Shown here: positions 8,925 to 20,670 of the stretch, one piece after another
Numbering within the stretch: position 1 is the first letter of the stretch
Layout of the letters: every line of letters starts with the position of its first letter
Assembly: GCA_965214305.1 (NCBI GenBank)
Contig: OZ243949.1
Span: 1,612,001 to 1,676,000, forward strand
DNA: 64,000 nt
Source of the DNA: Azophilus sp965214305
GTDB lineage: Bacteria; Pseudomonadota; Gammaproteobacteria; Pseudomonadales; Azotimanducaceae
Direction of reading: 5' to 3'
The notes under the pieces: generated by a model
Told to the model about the DNA's origin: nothing
Databases searched by the model: none
What the model saw: the letters and a program-made list of their open reading frames with translations, nothing else
Position numbers and translations under genes: made by a program

Positions 8925-8958
8925 AAAAAACCCCGGAGGCCGCTGCCTGCCGGGGTTT
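8925..8958 (-). terminator. Attenuator terminator in the thrS leader
   Basis: Read on the minus strand, a 9-bp GC-rich stem (8950-8958 with 8928-8936, AAACCCCGG pairing CCGGGGTTT) with a 13-base loop is followed by six Ts, the form of an intrinsic terminator. It lies 27 bases before the thrS start, so it would stop transcription before thrS. Its loop sequence GCAGCGGCC (8938-8946) is perfectly complementary to GGCCGCTGC at 8965-8973 just upstream, which provides a competing antiterminator. A further upstream segment (8982-8988) can pair with the same 8965-8975 region. Alternative structures of this kind are the hallmark of transcription attenuation. Confidence 0.82.
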
Positions 8959-8994
8959 GCATACGCAGCGGCCCCGTCTCAGGCCGCCTTGCGA

Positions 8995-9063
8995 TCACAG
9001 GCGCATGCGGCCCTCACCGGCGGTAGCCGTTGTCGTGAAAAAAGCTTGTCTTACCCTGTTCAT
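8995..9063 (-). CDS. Threonine-rich leader peptide of thrS
   Basis: A 22-residue open frame on the minus strand starts with ATG at 9063 and ends with TGA at 8995-8997. Residues 10-14 are Thr-Thr-Thr-Ala-Thr (codons ACG ACA ACG GCT ACC), followed by AGEGRMRL. It sits 97 bases before thrS and directly upstream of competing RNA hairpins and an intrinsic terminator, the same plan as the thrL leader of the E. coli threonine operon. Ribosome stalling when charged threonyl-tRNA is scarce would therefore alter thrS readthrough. No Shine-Dalgarno is visible and the candidate promoter places the start of transcription within a few bases of the ATG, so it may be translated as a leaderless message. Confidence 0.75.
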   Translation of the reverse strand: MNRVRQAFFTTTATAGEGRMRL

Positions 9064-9071
9064 GGCGCGCC

Positions 9072-9100
9072 ATAATAGGGAAACGCTGGACGGCGGGCAA
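9072..9100 (-). promoter_or_regulatory. thrS: Sigma-70-type promoter for the thrS leader
   Basis: On the minus strand, TTGCCC (9095-9100, 4 of 6 to consensus) and TATTAT (9072-9077, 5 of 6) are separated by 17 bases. The expected start of transcription falls about 6-9 bases downstream, at or just before the leader-peptide ATG (9063). Position and spacing fit the leader, attenuator and thrS as a single transcription unit. Confidence 0.6.
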
Positions 9101-9262
9101 CGGACTTCGCGGCCCGGTGGCGGCTTCCAAGGCGCAGGGGCGGCGCAGCGGCGAAAACTGAAATTGGGCCAGTACTCGTGGCCCGCCCGCGCTGGTCGGC
9201 CGCATCCATACAGTCATATACTCATCGGATGATTTTTCCGATTCCCATCCGAGCATGGGTCC

Positions 9263-11068
9263 ATGCCTGAAGTCCCTAATCCGCACGCCCTGGCCGCCCT
9301 GCTTATAACCGCGGTCGCGCTGGCGTTGTTCAGCCGCGACCGGGCGCGCCTTGAGGTCACGAGCCTCGGCTTGCTTGCCGTCTTGGTCTTGGGATTTTCA
9401 CTGTTTCCGTTTGAGGATTTGCAAGCCGCGGAACTCTTCTCCGGCTTTGGGCACGAGGCGCTCATCGCCGTTTGCGCACTGATGGTGCTGGGCCAGGGGC
9501 TGGTGCGGACGGGTGCGCTGGAGCCGGTCGGGCGCATACTGAGCCGCTTCTGGGGTAAACTTCCCTTTCTTTCCTTATTGGCCACACTGCTGGTGGGGGC
9601 GGTGCTGTCCGCCTTCATCAACAACACGCCAATCGTGGTATTGCTCTTGCCCATCCTCATCAGCGTTTGCGTGCGTACCGGCAGTTCGTCGAGCGGGGTG
9701 CTGATGCCCATGGGTTTCGCCACCCTGATCGGCGGTATGGGCACCACCATCGGCACCTCCACCAACCTACTTGTTGTCAGCGTCGCGGCAGATCTGGGTC
9801 TGCGTGAGTTCGGCATGTTCGATTTTGCCTACCCCGCGGCCATTGCTGGCGGTGTCGCCATCATCTACCTTTGGCTGATCGCCCCACGCCTGCTGCCCAA
9901 TCGGGAAATTTCGCTGACCGATCCATCGCACCGGCTTTTTGAGGCGCGCATACATGTCAACGAGGATTCTGCAATCGTCGGCAAGACGCTCGCCGAAGCC
10001 ATGGCGCTCACGGAAGGTGACATGCGGGTGCGGAGTATCCGTCGCGGCGACACCTTCATCGTGCCGCTACCGGACGTGACCCTAAGATCCGGCGATCAGC
10101 TGCGCGTCATCGACACGCCCAAACAATTGAAATCCTATGAAGAACGGCTGAAAGCCAGGTTGCGTGGCCCTAGCCAGTCGCAAAATGAAGAGCAACCGTT
10201 TCTGGCGGATAGCCAGATGTTGGCGGAAATCGCGGTGGTTTACGGCTCGCCGCTCGACCGGGCCAACCTGCGCTTCGCACGGTTCATCGACCGCTTTCAA
10301 CTGATTCCCCTAGCGCTGCACCGGGCGGGGCGCGATATCTGGCGTGCCCAGCGCGACATTGAGGATGTCAACCTGCAACCGGGCGATGTTCTGCTGGTAC
10401 AGGGCGACGAAGCACAGATTACCGCCGCCAAACGCAGCACCGAGTTCCTGGTTCTCGATGCCAGTATCGATATTCCCAGCACCCACAAGGCACCGCTGGC
10501 ATTGGGGATTGTGGCGCTGGTTGTGACGCTGGCGGCACTCGGCATAGCGCCCATCTCGATCAGCGCCGTGGCGGGCGTGGTGACCATGCTGCTGACCCGC
10601 TGTCTCAACGTGGCCGAAGCCATGCGGGCGATCAACCCCTCCGTATTTTTTGTGGTTGTCGCGAGCTTGGCGCTCGGGCGAACGCTAACGGAAACCGGCG
10701 CGACCCTTTACATAACGGAGTGGTTTCTGTTCCTACTCGATGGCGCGAGCGCGGCCATGATGCTCGGCGGCTTGATGCTGTTACTTGCCATCTTGACCAA
10801 CATCGTTTCCAACAACGCCGCCGCGGTCATCGGCACGCCCATTGCCCTGGGCATCGCGCAACAGTTGCATTTGCCGCCCGAGCCCTTTGTTCTGGCGGTG
10901 CTGTTCGGCGCCAACATGAGCTATGCAACGCCAATGGCTTATCAGACCAACCTGCTGGTGATGAGCGCGGGCAACTATCGCTTTGCGGAATTTGTGAAGG
11001 TGGGTGTGCCGTTGATCCTGTTGATGCTGGTTACGCTTACCTGGGCGCTGGCGCGGTTGTATCTTTGA
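9263..11068 (+). CDS. SLC13/DASS-type transporter with two TrkA-C (RCK_C) domains
   Basis: A 601-residue inner-membrane transporter. Hydrophobic segments surround two central cytoplasmic RCK_C/TrkA-C domains at about 215-300 and 305-395 (HVNEDSAIVGKTLAEAM, DQLRVIDTPKQL, PGDVLLVQGDE). Both halves carry the family's hairpin motifs: AFINNTPIVVLLLPI with GTSTNLLV in the first, and NIVSNNAAAVIGTPIALG with YATPMAYQTN in the second. Relatives move sulfate, dicarboxylates or other anions with sodium; the substrate here cannot be told. It is divergent from thrS across a 360-base region. The final 70 residues are a membrane domain ending in LARLYL. Confidence 0.82.
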   Translation: MPEVPNPHALAALLITAVALALFSRDRARLEVTSLGLLAVLVLGFSLFPFEDLQAAELFSGFGHEALIAVCALMVLGQGLVRTGALEPVGRILSRFWGKLPFLSLLATLLVGAVLSAFINNTPIVVLLLPILISVCVRTGSSSSGVLMPMGFATLIGGMGTTIGTSTNLLVVSVAADLGLREFGMFDFAYPAAIAGGVAIIYLWLIAPRLLPNREISLTDPSHRLFEARIHVNEDSAIVGKTLAEAMALTEGDMRVRSIRRGDTFIVPLPDVTLRSGDQLRVIDTPKQLKSYEERLKARLRGPSQSQNEEQPFLADSQMLAEIAVVYGSPLDRANLRFARFIDRFQLIPLALHRAGRDIWRAQRDIEDVNLQPGDVLLVQGDEAQITAAKRSTEFLVLDASIDIPSTHKAPLALGIVALVVTLAALGIAPISISAVAGVVTMLLTRCLNVAEAMRAINPSVFFVVVASLALGRTLTETGATLYITEWFLFLLDGASAAMMLGGLMLLLAILTNIVSNNAAAVIGTPIALGIAQQLHLPPEPFVLAVLFGANMSYATPMAYQTNLLVMSAGNYRFAEFVKVGVPLILLMLVTLTWALARLYL

Positions 11069-11373
11069 GGCGCAAACCGCCAAGCTGAGGCGACAAGCCG
11101 AGTCACGGGGGTAGATGACACCGCATTGAGCGGGCTGGCTTTAAGCCGCCGCCGGGACGTTCCATGCCCATTTGGTTCGATGGCTTTACCGATGCGACGT
11201 TCCGGCGCGCCGCCCGAATAAGCCATGAAGACTATGGATTCGACTACCCGCCAGATTTGTAGACCCTGATTGGGCGATTGGTCACAACGGTGTTTGTGCA
11301 AGCGAAAAACGGGCTTATCATATCTACCCGGCACACAGATAATCACAATGGTTTGAACCGACACCCCGGCCCG
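11069..11373. other. Intergenic region without recognised features
   Basis: About 305 bases between the SLC13-type transporter and the DHCR24-like gene. Open frames on both strands here are short or overlap the neighbours and show no family motif. No clear terminator, promoter pair or repeat was recognised. Confidence 0.5.
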
Positions 11374-12905
11374 ATGTCACTCTCGAAATTATTCCAGCGT
11401 TTTTTATTCGAGCACCGCGACCTGGTGATCGCCGGCTTCGCCGTGCCGGCCAGTTTCATTTGGCGGCTGGCCGAGGGCCTTGGCAACTGGGCTTACCGCA
11501 CTTTCAGAAACACCAATGCCAAGCACGACGATGCCGTGAGGGCCATCTCGGCCCAAGTGCGGGAAGGCTACCGAAGCGGCAAGCGCATGTGTACCGCGCG
11601 CAAACCGTGGCAATCGATGTCCGTGCGCAGCGCCGATTTCAAGCAGGACATGCACCAGGTCACCATCGACTTGCGAAATGTGCTTGATGTTGACGAGCAG
11701 CGTCGCATCGTGCGCGCCGAGCCGCTGGTGACCATGGGCGATATCACCCGCTTTCTGGTGCCGCGGGGCTTTGCGCTCGCCGTCCAGGCCGAGATGGACG
11801 ACCTTACTTTGGGCGGGCTTTGCATGGGGGTCGGCGTCGAAACCAGCAGCCATCGCTACGGCTTTCTGTCCGAAACGGTGGAGGCGTACGAGTTGGTCAC
11901 CGCCAGCGGCGAGCTTGTGCGCGCCACGCGCGAGCAAAACGCCGAGCTGTTCCATGCGCTGCCCTGGTCGCACGGCACCTTGGGCTTTCTGGTGGTGGTC
12001 GAGCTGCGCATTGTGCCGGTGCGCGCGCATGTCAAGCTCGACTACGAACCCTTCCACTCTCTGGATACCTTCTGCGCGCGCCTTGCCGAGCTGACCGCCG
12101 ACGCCAACGCCCCCCGTTTCATCGAAGGCTTGGTGTTCTCCGAAAGCCAGGCGGTCATCCTCACCGGCGACTTCGCCGCGCGGCCGCGCGGCGCGCGCCT
12201 GAACCGCATTAACGATTATTTCAAGCCGTGGTTCCACAGCCACGCCGCAACCAGCCTGGAACGCGGGGCTTTCAGCGAATATATCCCGGCGCGCCATTAT
12301 TTCCATCGCCATACGCCGTCGGTTTTCTTCCAACTCAAGGACCTCATCCGCTTTGCCAACAATCCCTGGTACCGCTACCTTTGGGCCTGGATGGGGGCGC
12401 CGAAGGTCTCCTTGATGAAGTTCAGCCAGAACCGGGAGGTGCGGCGCCAGGCTTTCGAGAACCATGTCGCCCAGGATCTGCTGGTGCCGCTTGAGAATCT
12501 GGGCGAATCCATATCCCTTGGCGCCGAGTTGTTCGGCATCTACCCGCTTTGGGTCTGTCCGGCGCGCTTGTTCAACCACGGCGACAAGGAAGGCTTTCTG
12601 CGCAACCCGGCGGGCGACGTTGCCAGCCGGATGTTCGTTGATCTTGGCATTTACGGCATCCCGGCCGGCGTCAGCGGCGGCGGCTACGATCAGATCACCG
12701 CAATGCGCCGCTTGGAGAAATTCGTGCGCGACTGCGGCGGTTACCAGATGCTGTATGCCGATATCTGCATGACCCGCGATGAATTTGAGCAGATGTTCGA
12801 GCATCGACTCTACCGCGCCATGCGTCGCGAGTATCTGGCCGAGAATGCCTTCCCGGAGGTCTATGACAAGGTGATGCCGGAGAGTTGGATCAACGAAGAG
12901 ATCCT

Positions 12906-15581
<2,676 letters not shown>

Positions 15582-15728
15582 GAATCCTCTCTGTTCTCCT
15601 ATGGGCCGGGCCTAATCATGGACGGCTCCGGCAAAACGAAATTTTGCATCCCGGCAACCTCTGCCTGTATAAGTCACGGTGCCAAAGCCGTTCTCATCCG
15701 CCCCGTCGGCCGCTTGATTGCGTTGCAT

Positions 15729-15817
15729 ATGGCTCGATATTCGCCTCAATCGACCGCCCAAAGGGCCGGCGTCAGCGAATTTTCGCTTTCGCGACTTCCC
15801 AGGGCGCAGGCTCCTAG
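15729..15817. repeat. MITE-like repeat, family B, copy 1 (core)
   Basis: This stretch matches 31674-31762 base for base over most of its length (shared blocks include ATTTTCGCTTTCGCGACTTC and GGCTCCTAG). Its right end carries the terminal sequence CTCCTAG also found at 31756-31762 and 55929-55935. The left end here is degenerate; a related CCTCTGCCTG sequence occurs at about 15657. The repeat ends seven bases beyond the tpm stop codon. It is best read as a decayed non-autonomous element. Confidence 0.65.
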
Positions 15818-15823
15818 CAGGAG

Positions 15824-16486
15824 TTAACATTCCTTGGTGATGCGGTAAACGCTTTCCGTAACGGAGCGGAGTCCCGCATCCATGAAATGCGGGGGAATCA
15901 GCTCGGTTTCGAAGCAGGCCAAACGCCGAACCCGGCCGCGCTCGCCGTAGAGTTCTTGAACTTCTTGCTCGGAAACACTGAATGGCGGGCCGCTCACCCG
16001 GGATTGATCGTAATCCAAGGTGATCAGCAAGGTTTCGCCACCCTCGGGAATCACGCGCTGAATGTGATCCGCATAGATGGGACGGCGATCAGGAGGCAAG
16101 GCAATCAGAGCACCCCGATCATAGGTGCCCTGGGCCACCCCGATCTGGGGAGCACTGATTTCGAGATAGTCGCCACAGTAGATACGATAACCGCCACCGC
16201 TGAACCGCGGCAGGCCGTCCCGGTTTTCCGCCACCTCGAAGCGAATGCCGTTTTCCTCGAAAAAAGCACAGACCGCAGCCTCCGCAATCTCGACCCCATA
16301 AACCGGATGGCCGCTTGTGCGCAGCCAAACCATATCCAGGGATTTACCACAAAGCGGCACGAAGACCGGACAATCCTCCGGCAGTTTCAGCTTCGGCCAG
16401 TATTCCACGAGCAACGGGTTAACATCCGGCTGATGCCAGCCGGTGTTCCCGGTGCGCCAACGTTCCAGCCAAATGTCGGTTTCCAA
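15824..16486 (-). CDS. tpm: Thiopurine S-methyltransferase family protein
   Basis: A 220-residue SAM-dependent methyltransferase. From the TTG at 16486 it reads ETDIWLERWRTGNTGWHQ, the characteristic Tpm N-terminus, so this start is chosen although no ATG is present; the open frame continues upstream only through a repeat element. Further motifs are VFVPLCGKSLDMVWL, GVEIAEAAV and YDRGALIALPPD. Bacterial Tpm enzymes methylate thiols, tellurite and selenite. The gene lies between family A and family B repeats, both outside the coding sequence. A GAGG just before the TTG is closer than ideal for ribosome binding. Confidence 0.8.
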   Translation of the reverse strand: METDIWLERWRTGNTGWHQPDVNPLLVEYWPKLKLPEDCPVFVPLCGKSLDMVWLRTSGHPVYGVEIAEAAVCAFFEENGIRFEVAENRDGLPRFSGGGYRIYCGDYLEISAPQIGVAQGTYDRGALIALPPDRRPIYADHIQRVIPEGGETLLITLDYDQSRVSGPPFSVSEQEVQELYGERGRVRRLACFETELIPPHFMDAGLRSVTESVYRITKEC

Positions 16487-16576
16487 GTCCTCTGCCCCGA
16501 ATGAGCCGCGATACCCTATCCTACAGTAGAACAAGGTGTCTGCGCGGCCCGCCGATGCAAGGCACAAGCCACAATG

Positions 16577-16697
16577 CCCGGGAAAGAGCGGGCCCGTGGG
16601 GTTTCCCTTGCCGCGCCGTTCAGCTTGCTCCGCACCCCCTCGTACACCGGGAAGCGGGCACCCAGCGCGGCAAGGGAAACCCCACGGGCCCGCTCGC
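16577..16697. repeat. Long-stem palindromic repeat, family A, copy 2
   Basis: The second copy of the element at 6833-6954, upstream of tpm and downstream of the serine hydrolase gene. The arms pair over about 31 bases. Relative to copy 1, two stem pairs are exchanged with pairing preserved (CCCGTGGGG with CCCCACGGG). The left loop side is conserved (GCCGTTCAGC shared) while the middle of the loop differs by several substitutions. Overlapping open frames in this stretch are by-products of the repeat and not genes. Confidence 0.8.
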
Positions 16698-16732
16698 ACT
16701 CGCTATTGACCGACCTGATACCTTAGTTCGCT

Positions 16733-17863
16733 CTACAAAGGCGCCTGGAGCGATCTATAGGCAGCTTGCAACAGTTTGAAACCGCGCACATCCCCCATCA
16801 GATTGCCTTCCATGCGATTCATCACATAGGAAACGCACAGCCGCGCATCCTGATCCACCACGACGGTCGAGCCGCCCCAGCCACCCCAATAAGCAATATT
16901 TTCGTTCGGACCCATCGGCAGCAACTCGGTGGTAATGGCGTAACCCATGCCGAACTTGATGGGTACACCCAACACCAAATCCTTGCCGAAGGTTTGCTCA
17001 TCAAAGATGGCGCGGCAGCCGGCTTCCGACATCAGGCGTTTACCGGCAGCGACACCCAGATTGGCGGCCAAGCTTTGTATGGCGACCACCGAGCGGGCAT
17101 TGCCGTGTCCGTTGGCCGCCGGCAGTTCCGCCTCCCGCCAAGCGGCGGTACGCGCCGCCGACGCCCTGATCGCGGGGCTCGCGAAGGTACGGGCACCGAT
17201 GGAGTCGCGCGCCGAATGCGCACCCGGGGCCGCCGACGGGGGAATGAGTTCGGCAATTCTGTGGTGGTGTTCCGGCGGCGTGCCAATATGGAAGTCGGCC
17301 CCAAGCGGTTCCGCAAGTTCCCGTCGGAAGAAGGTGCCCAGTGTCTCGCCGGTGACGCGGCGCACCAATTCGCCAAGCAAATAACCCTGGGTAAGCGCGT
17401 GGTAGCCGCTGACCGTGCCCGGTTCCCACCAGGGCGCCTGACGGGCAAGTGCCGCCGTCACCCGTTGCAAATCGTAGGCGGCATCGCCAGCAATCACCTC
17501 GTCCATGCCGGAAAGTCCCGCGGAATGGCTCAGGCAGTGGCGCACCGCCACCTTATCCTTGCCGTTCGCCGCGAACTCCGGCCAGTAGGTTTGCACCGGT
17601 GCATAGAGATCAATCTCTCCCCGGTCGGCTAACAACAGGATGGTAAGCGCCGCCATGGTTTTGGTGGTGGAATAGACGTTGACGATGGTGTCTTCTTCCC
17701 AAGGCAGAGTTTGGGCGCGGTCGCGATAACCCCCCCACAGATCAACAACCCTTTCGCCTTCCACGGATACCGCCACCGATGCGCCCACATCGCCGCGTTC
17801 GGCAAAGTTCTCCGCAAAAGCGCTGCTCACAGCCTCGAAACCCGAAGCACAATAGCCGTGCAT
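16733..17863 (-). CDS. Serine hydrolase, beta-lactamase/EstB family
   Basis: A 376-residue class C-type serine hydrolase. The SxxK nucleophile motif is in YSTTKTM (about residue 65), the Tyr motif is in GTVSGYHALTQG, and WGGWGGSTVVVDQ near the C-terminus takes the place of the KTG box, as in esterase-type relatives. The family includes EstB esterases and 6-aminohexanoate hydrolases, so true beta-lactamase activity is not implied. The ATG at 17863 is chosen because AGGAGGAGAA lies a few bases upstream and homologues start at this point. It is the last gene of a same-strand run behind two acyl-CoA dehydrogenases, so its substrate may be an ester in that pathway. No signal peptide is evident. 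Confidence 0.82.
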   Translation of the reverse strand: MHGYCASGFEAVSSAFAENFAERGDVGASVAVSVEGERVVDLWGGYRDRAQTLPWEEDTIVNVYSTTKTMAALTILLLADRGEIDLYAPVQTYWPEFAANGKDKVAVRHCLSHSAGLSGMDEVIAGDAAYDLQRVTAALARQAPWWEPGTVSGYHALTQGYLLGELVRRVTGETLGTFFRRELAEPLGADFHIGTPPEHHHRIAELIPPSAAPGAHSARDSIGARTFASPAIRASAARTAAWREAELPAANGHGNARSVVAIQSLAANLGVAAGKRLMSEAGCRAIFDEQTFGKDLVLGVPIKFGMGYAITTELLPMGPNENIAYWGGWGGSTVVVDQDARLCVSYVMNRMEGNLMGDVRGFKLLQAAYRSLQAPL

Positions 17864-17976
17864 GTCCAGTGTCGTTCTCCTCCTCGGCGTGGGCTCGGCG
17901 TGGGCTCGCAAGGCGGCGTTGCGGCCCTTGGCAACGGGGAATTCAATGCCGCAAATCAACGCCCCCCTGCCGAGGG

Positions 17977-19194
17977 TCAGTTCGCCCCGGTCGGCACCTC
18001 GTTGAAAGGCATGCCCTTGTCAAGCCGCGGTTCTTGCGGCATGCCCAATACCCGCTCCGCAATAATATTGGCCATTATCTCATCGGTGCCGCCAGCGATG
18101 CGCATCCCCGGGATAGCCATGTAATTAGCGGGAAAAAGGCCTTCCGGTTGCGAATAATCCGCAGCCCAAACGGCACCGGACATTTCCATTAGGTCCATTG
18201 CGAACGACGCCATATCCTGCGCCATGGGCGCACTGACCAGCTTGCCGATGGAATTTTCCGGCCCCGGCGTCTCGCCACGGGAAAGTGCGCTGAGCGCACG
18301 ATAACCCGTATATTTGAGGCCGGAGCGCCGACAATACCAATTCGCGATCTTGGCGCGCACCGCGGCATCCTCAATAGCCGGGCGGTCGTCGATGGTTACC
18401 GTTTGAGCCAGCTTCAGCAACGCCTGAAAATCGCCGCCGCCGCCACCGCCGGTGCCAATCGCCAAGCGTTCGTTCATCAGCGTCGTGATGGACACCTGCC
18501 AGCCCTGGCCCACGGCACCAAGCCGCTGCGCATCGGGAATACGCACATCGGTGAAATACACCTCGTTGAAGTTGGCATCGCCGGAAAGCTGCTTGATCGG
18601 TTTGATCTCGATGCCGGGCGAGTGCATGGAGAGGAAAAAGTAGGAAAGCCCCTTATGCTTAGGTGCTTTGGGGTCGGTGCGCACCACCAGGATGCCGTAG
18701 TCGGAATAGTGGGCGCCGGAGGTCCAAATCTTCTGGCCATTAATCACCCAGTCATCGCCATCGCGTTCCGCCTTGGTGCGCAGCGCCGCCAAATCGGAAC
18801 CGCCCGCCGGTTCGCTGAAGAGTTGACACCAAATTTCCTCGCCGCTGGCAAGTTTCGGCAAAAAACGCCGTTTTTGTTCCTCGGTGGCCCAAGCCATCAG
18901 CGTCGGTGCGGCCATCCCTTGGCCAATGCTGAAAACGGCCCCCGGCAAGGCCCCGAATTTGGCTTCCTCCTGATTCCAGATTACCGACTCGATGGCGGAG
19001 GCGCCGCGGCCGCCGTACTCCTTCGGCCAGCGAATACAGGCCCAGCCGGCATCGAATTTGCGCTTTTGCCAGAGTTTGGCTTGAGCCATCGGGTCCAGGC
19101 CAGCAAAATCCGCGGCGGTGGGCGCATGGTCTTCCAGCCAGGCACGCGCCTCCTCCCGGAATGCGGCTTCCTGGGGGGTATCGTTAAAATCCAT
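17977..19194 (-). CDS. Acyl-CoA dehydrogenase (large subunit-like)
   Basis: A 405-residue flavoprotein of the ACAD superfamily. Features are the N-terminal helical domain (DFNDTPQEAAFREEARAWL), the FAD/substrate segment WCQLFSEPAGGSDLA, NGQKIWTSGAHYSDYG and the C-terminal GTDEIMANIIAERVLGMP, where the Glu after GTD is the usual catalytic-base position. It follows a second ACAD gene by 19 bases on the same strand. Adjacent unequal ACAD genes often encode the two halves of an alpha2beta2 enzyme, as in actinobacterial steroid side-chain catabolism. The start MDFNDT at 19194 fits the family better than the longer frame from 19242. Confidence 0.88.
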   Translation of the reverse strand: MDFNDTPQEAAFREEARAWLEDHAPTAADFAGLDPMAQAKLWQKRKFDAGWACIRWPKEYGGRGASAIESVIWNQEEAKFGALPGAVFSIGQGMAAPTLMAWATEEQKRRFLPKLASGEEIWCQLFSEPAGGSDLAALRTKAERDGDDWVINGQKIWTSGAHYSDYGILVVRTDPKAPKHKGLSYFFLSMHSPGIEIKPIKQLSGDANFNEVYFTDVRIPDAQRLGAVGQGWQVSITTLMNERLAIGTGGGGGGDFQALLKLAQTVTIDDRPAIEDAAVRAKIANWYCRRSGLKYTGYRALSALSRGETPGPENSIGKLVSAPMAQDMASFAMDLMEMSGAVWAADYSQPEGLFPANYMAIPGMRIAGGTDEIMANIIAERVLGMPQEPRLDKGMPFNEVPTGAN

Positions 19195-19213
19195 ATCGTT
19201 CTCCTGCCCGTGG

Positions 19214-20332
19214 TTAGGCGACGTTACTCTGTTCGACCGCATTCACCAGTTTGTCCTGCCACTGGCCTTCACTACCGATATTCACCGAAAGGAGTTTGGC
19301 GCGCCGGTAAAAAAACTGACAATCGAACTCCCAGGTAAAGCCCATGCCGCCGTGCGTTTGGATGTTCTCCTTGGAAGCATAGTAGTAAGCCTGGGTAGCG
19401 GAAACTCTTGCCGTCGCCGCCGCCAGCGGCAGTTCCGCCGCGTCCGTATTGAGTGCCCAGGTACCGTAGTAACAGTTGGAGCGGGCCAGGGTGTTGTTGA
19501 CGTAGGCGTCGGCCAGCTTGTGCTTGATGGCTTGATAGGAGGCGATCGGGCGTCCGAAGGCATAACGCCCCATGGCGTATTCCTTGGCCATATCCAAGGC
19601 GGCATCGGCACCGCCAACCTGCTCCCAAGCGAACAACACCGCGGCGCGGTCGAGTAGCTTGCCGGCTAATGCCCAACCGTTGCCGGGTGCGCCGAGTGGC
19701 TCAGCTATCGCATCGCTGAAACCGAGTTTTGCGTGGCCGCGCGAGAAGTCAAGCGTGCGCTGGGGGGTACGGGTAACGCCGGGCTGGTCGAGTTCAACCA
19801 AGTTGAGGCTCGCCCCGTCGCCGGAGTCGCTCGCCGCAACCACGACGGCGATCTGTGCGATGTCGCCGTCGGCAACGGCAACCTTGGTGCCATTGAGAAC
19901 GCCGTTTTGGGCCTTGGCGCGCAGCCCGGCCACCGTGGTGCGTCCGGGCGCTTCCGCCAACGCAAAGGTACCGATTACTTCGCCGGTTACCAGTTTCGGC
20001 AGCCATTTTTCCTTTTGCTCGCGGCTGCCAGCCAAAAGCAGGGCTTCCGTGGCCAGGTAAACCGAGGATGAGAATGGCAAGGGCGCGAGCGAGCGCCCCA
20101 ATTCTTCGGCAATCACCACCAATTCCAAATAGGAAAGCCCGAGACCACCGAATTCCTCCGGTATGACGGTGGCGGTCCACCCCATGTCCGCTACCTTGCG
20201 CCACAGTTCGGCATCATGTGTTCCATGATTCTCAAGCGCTTCCCGAACCTTGCCCATGGGGCAGTGTTCGGCGAGAAATCCGCGGGCTTGGTCGCGCAGC
20301 AGTGTTTGTTCTTCGGAAAACTCGAAATTCAT
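19214..20332 (-). CDS. Acyl-CoA dehydrogenase family protein (small subunit-like)
   Basis: A 372-residue ACAD homologue with weaker motif conservation. It begins MNFEFSEEQTLLRDQARGFL and contains PEEFGGLGLSYLEL, ALAEAPGRTTV at the position of the usual flavin motif (AxTEPxxGSD is not conserved), GRPIASYQAIKHKLAD and IQTHGGMGFTWEFD. The GTxE catalytic-base motif seen in the neighbour is absent. This asymmetry between adjacent genes suggests a heteromeric enzyme in which one subunit carries each functional half, but that is inference. Spacing of 19 bases to the next gene indicates an operon. Confidence 0.82.
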   Translation of the reverse strand: MNFEFSEEQTLLRDQARGFLAEHCPMGKVREALENHGTHDAELWRKVADMGWTATVIPEEFGGLGLSYLELVVIAEELGRSLAPLPFSSSVYLATEALLLAGSREQKEKWLPKLVTGEVIGTFALAEAPGRTTVAGLRAKAQNGVLNGTKVAVADGDIAQIAVVVAASDSGDGASLNLVELDQPGVTRTPQRTLDFSRGHAKLGFSDAIAEPLGAPGNGWALAGKLLDRAAVLFAWEQVGGADAALDMAKEYAMGRYAFGRPIASYQAIKHKLADAYVNNTLARSNCYYGTWALNTDAAELPLAAATARVSATQAYYYASKENIQTHGGMGFTWEFDCQFFYRRAKLLSVNIGSEGQWQDKLVNAVEQSNVA

Positions 20333-20670
20333 CGTCGCCTCATCGGCTTAAAACAGCTAGCGGGCCATTCTCCACACTTTCAGCGGGAAAGGCGAGCCTC
20401 CCCCCATTTCGGTAGTGTCGCAGTTTGCATTTTTCGCCTGCGGGACGCCACGGTTGGCACAACCTCCAAATCCAAATCAATGCAAACTGATACAGGACCC
20501 CCACTTCACGGAGCCGGCTGTTACTTCGATCATGCCGTGCGCGATTGGAGCGTCCGCCGAGCTTGCGGATTGTAAAACCCACCGCGGCACCACCCGGTTG
20601 TGGAATTTGTTCCGGCAAAGGCCCACTATGCGGCATCAAACGCGCAACCAGTGGATCAACCGGATTTGTA
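20333..20670. other. Intergenic region between divergent genes
   Basis: About 338 bases between the start of the minus-strand ACAD operon and nadE on the plus strand. It should hold both promoters, but no convincing -35/-10 pair was picked out. The nadE frame stays open upstream to 20545 without family similarity. No repeat or RNA gene was recognised. Confidence 0.4.

Noticed and set aside
9014..9286. A 90-codon minus-strand frame covering the thrS leader
   Set aside because: It overlaps the SLC13 start and the candidate promoter; the 22-codon frame with the Thr run fits the attenuator better. An alternative short start at about 9076 lies inside the -10 element.
15637..15655. Terminator upstream of acnA
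   Set aside because: GCAAAA and TTTTGC can form a small hairpin, but no T-run follows in either direction and it lies before the acnA start.
16487..16699. N-terminal extension of tpm to 16699
   Set aside because: The extension is translated from the family A palindrome; Tpm homology begins at the TTG at 16486.
16733..17863. Antibiotic-resistance beta-lactamase
   Set aside because: The SxxK and Tyr motifs are shared with EstB-type esterases; there is no signal peptide and no KTG box, so a cytoplasmic ester hydrolase is more likely.
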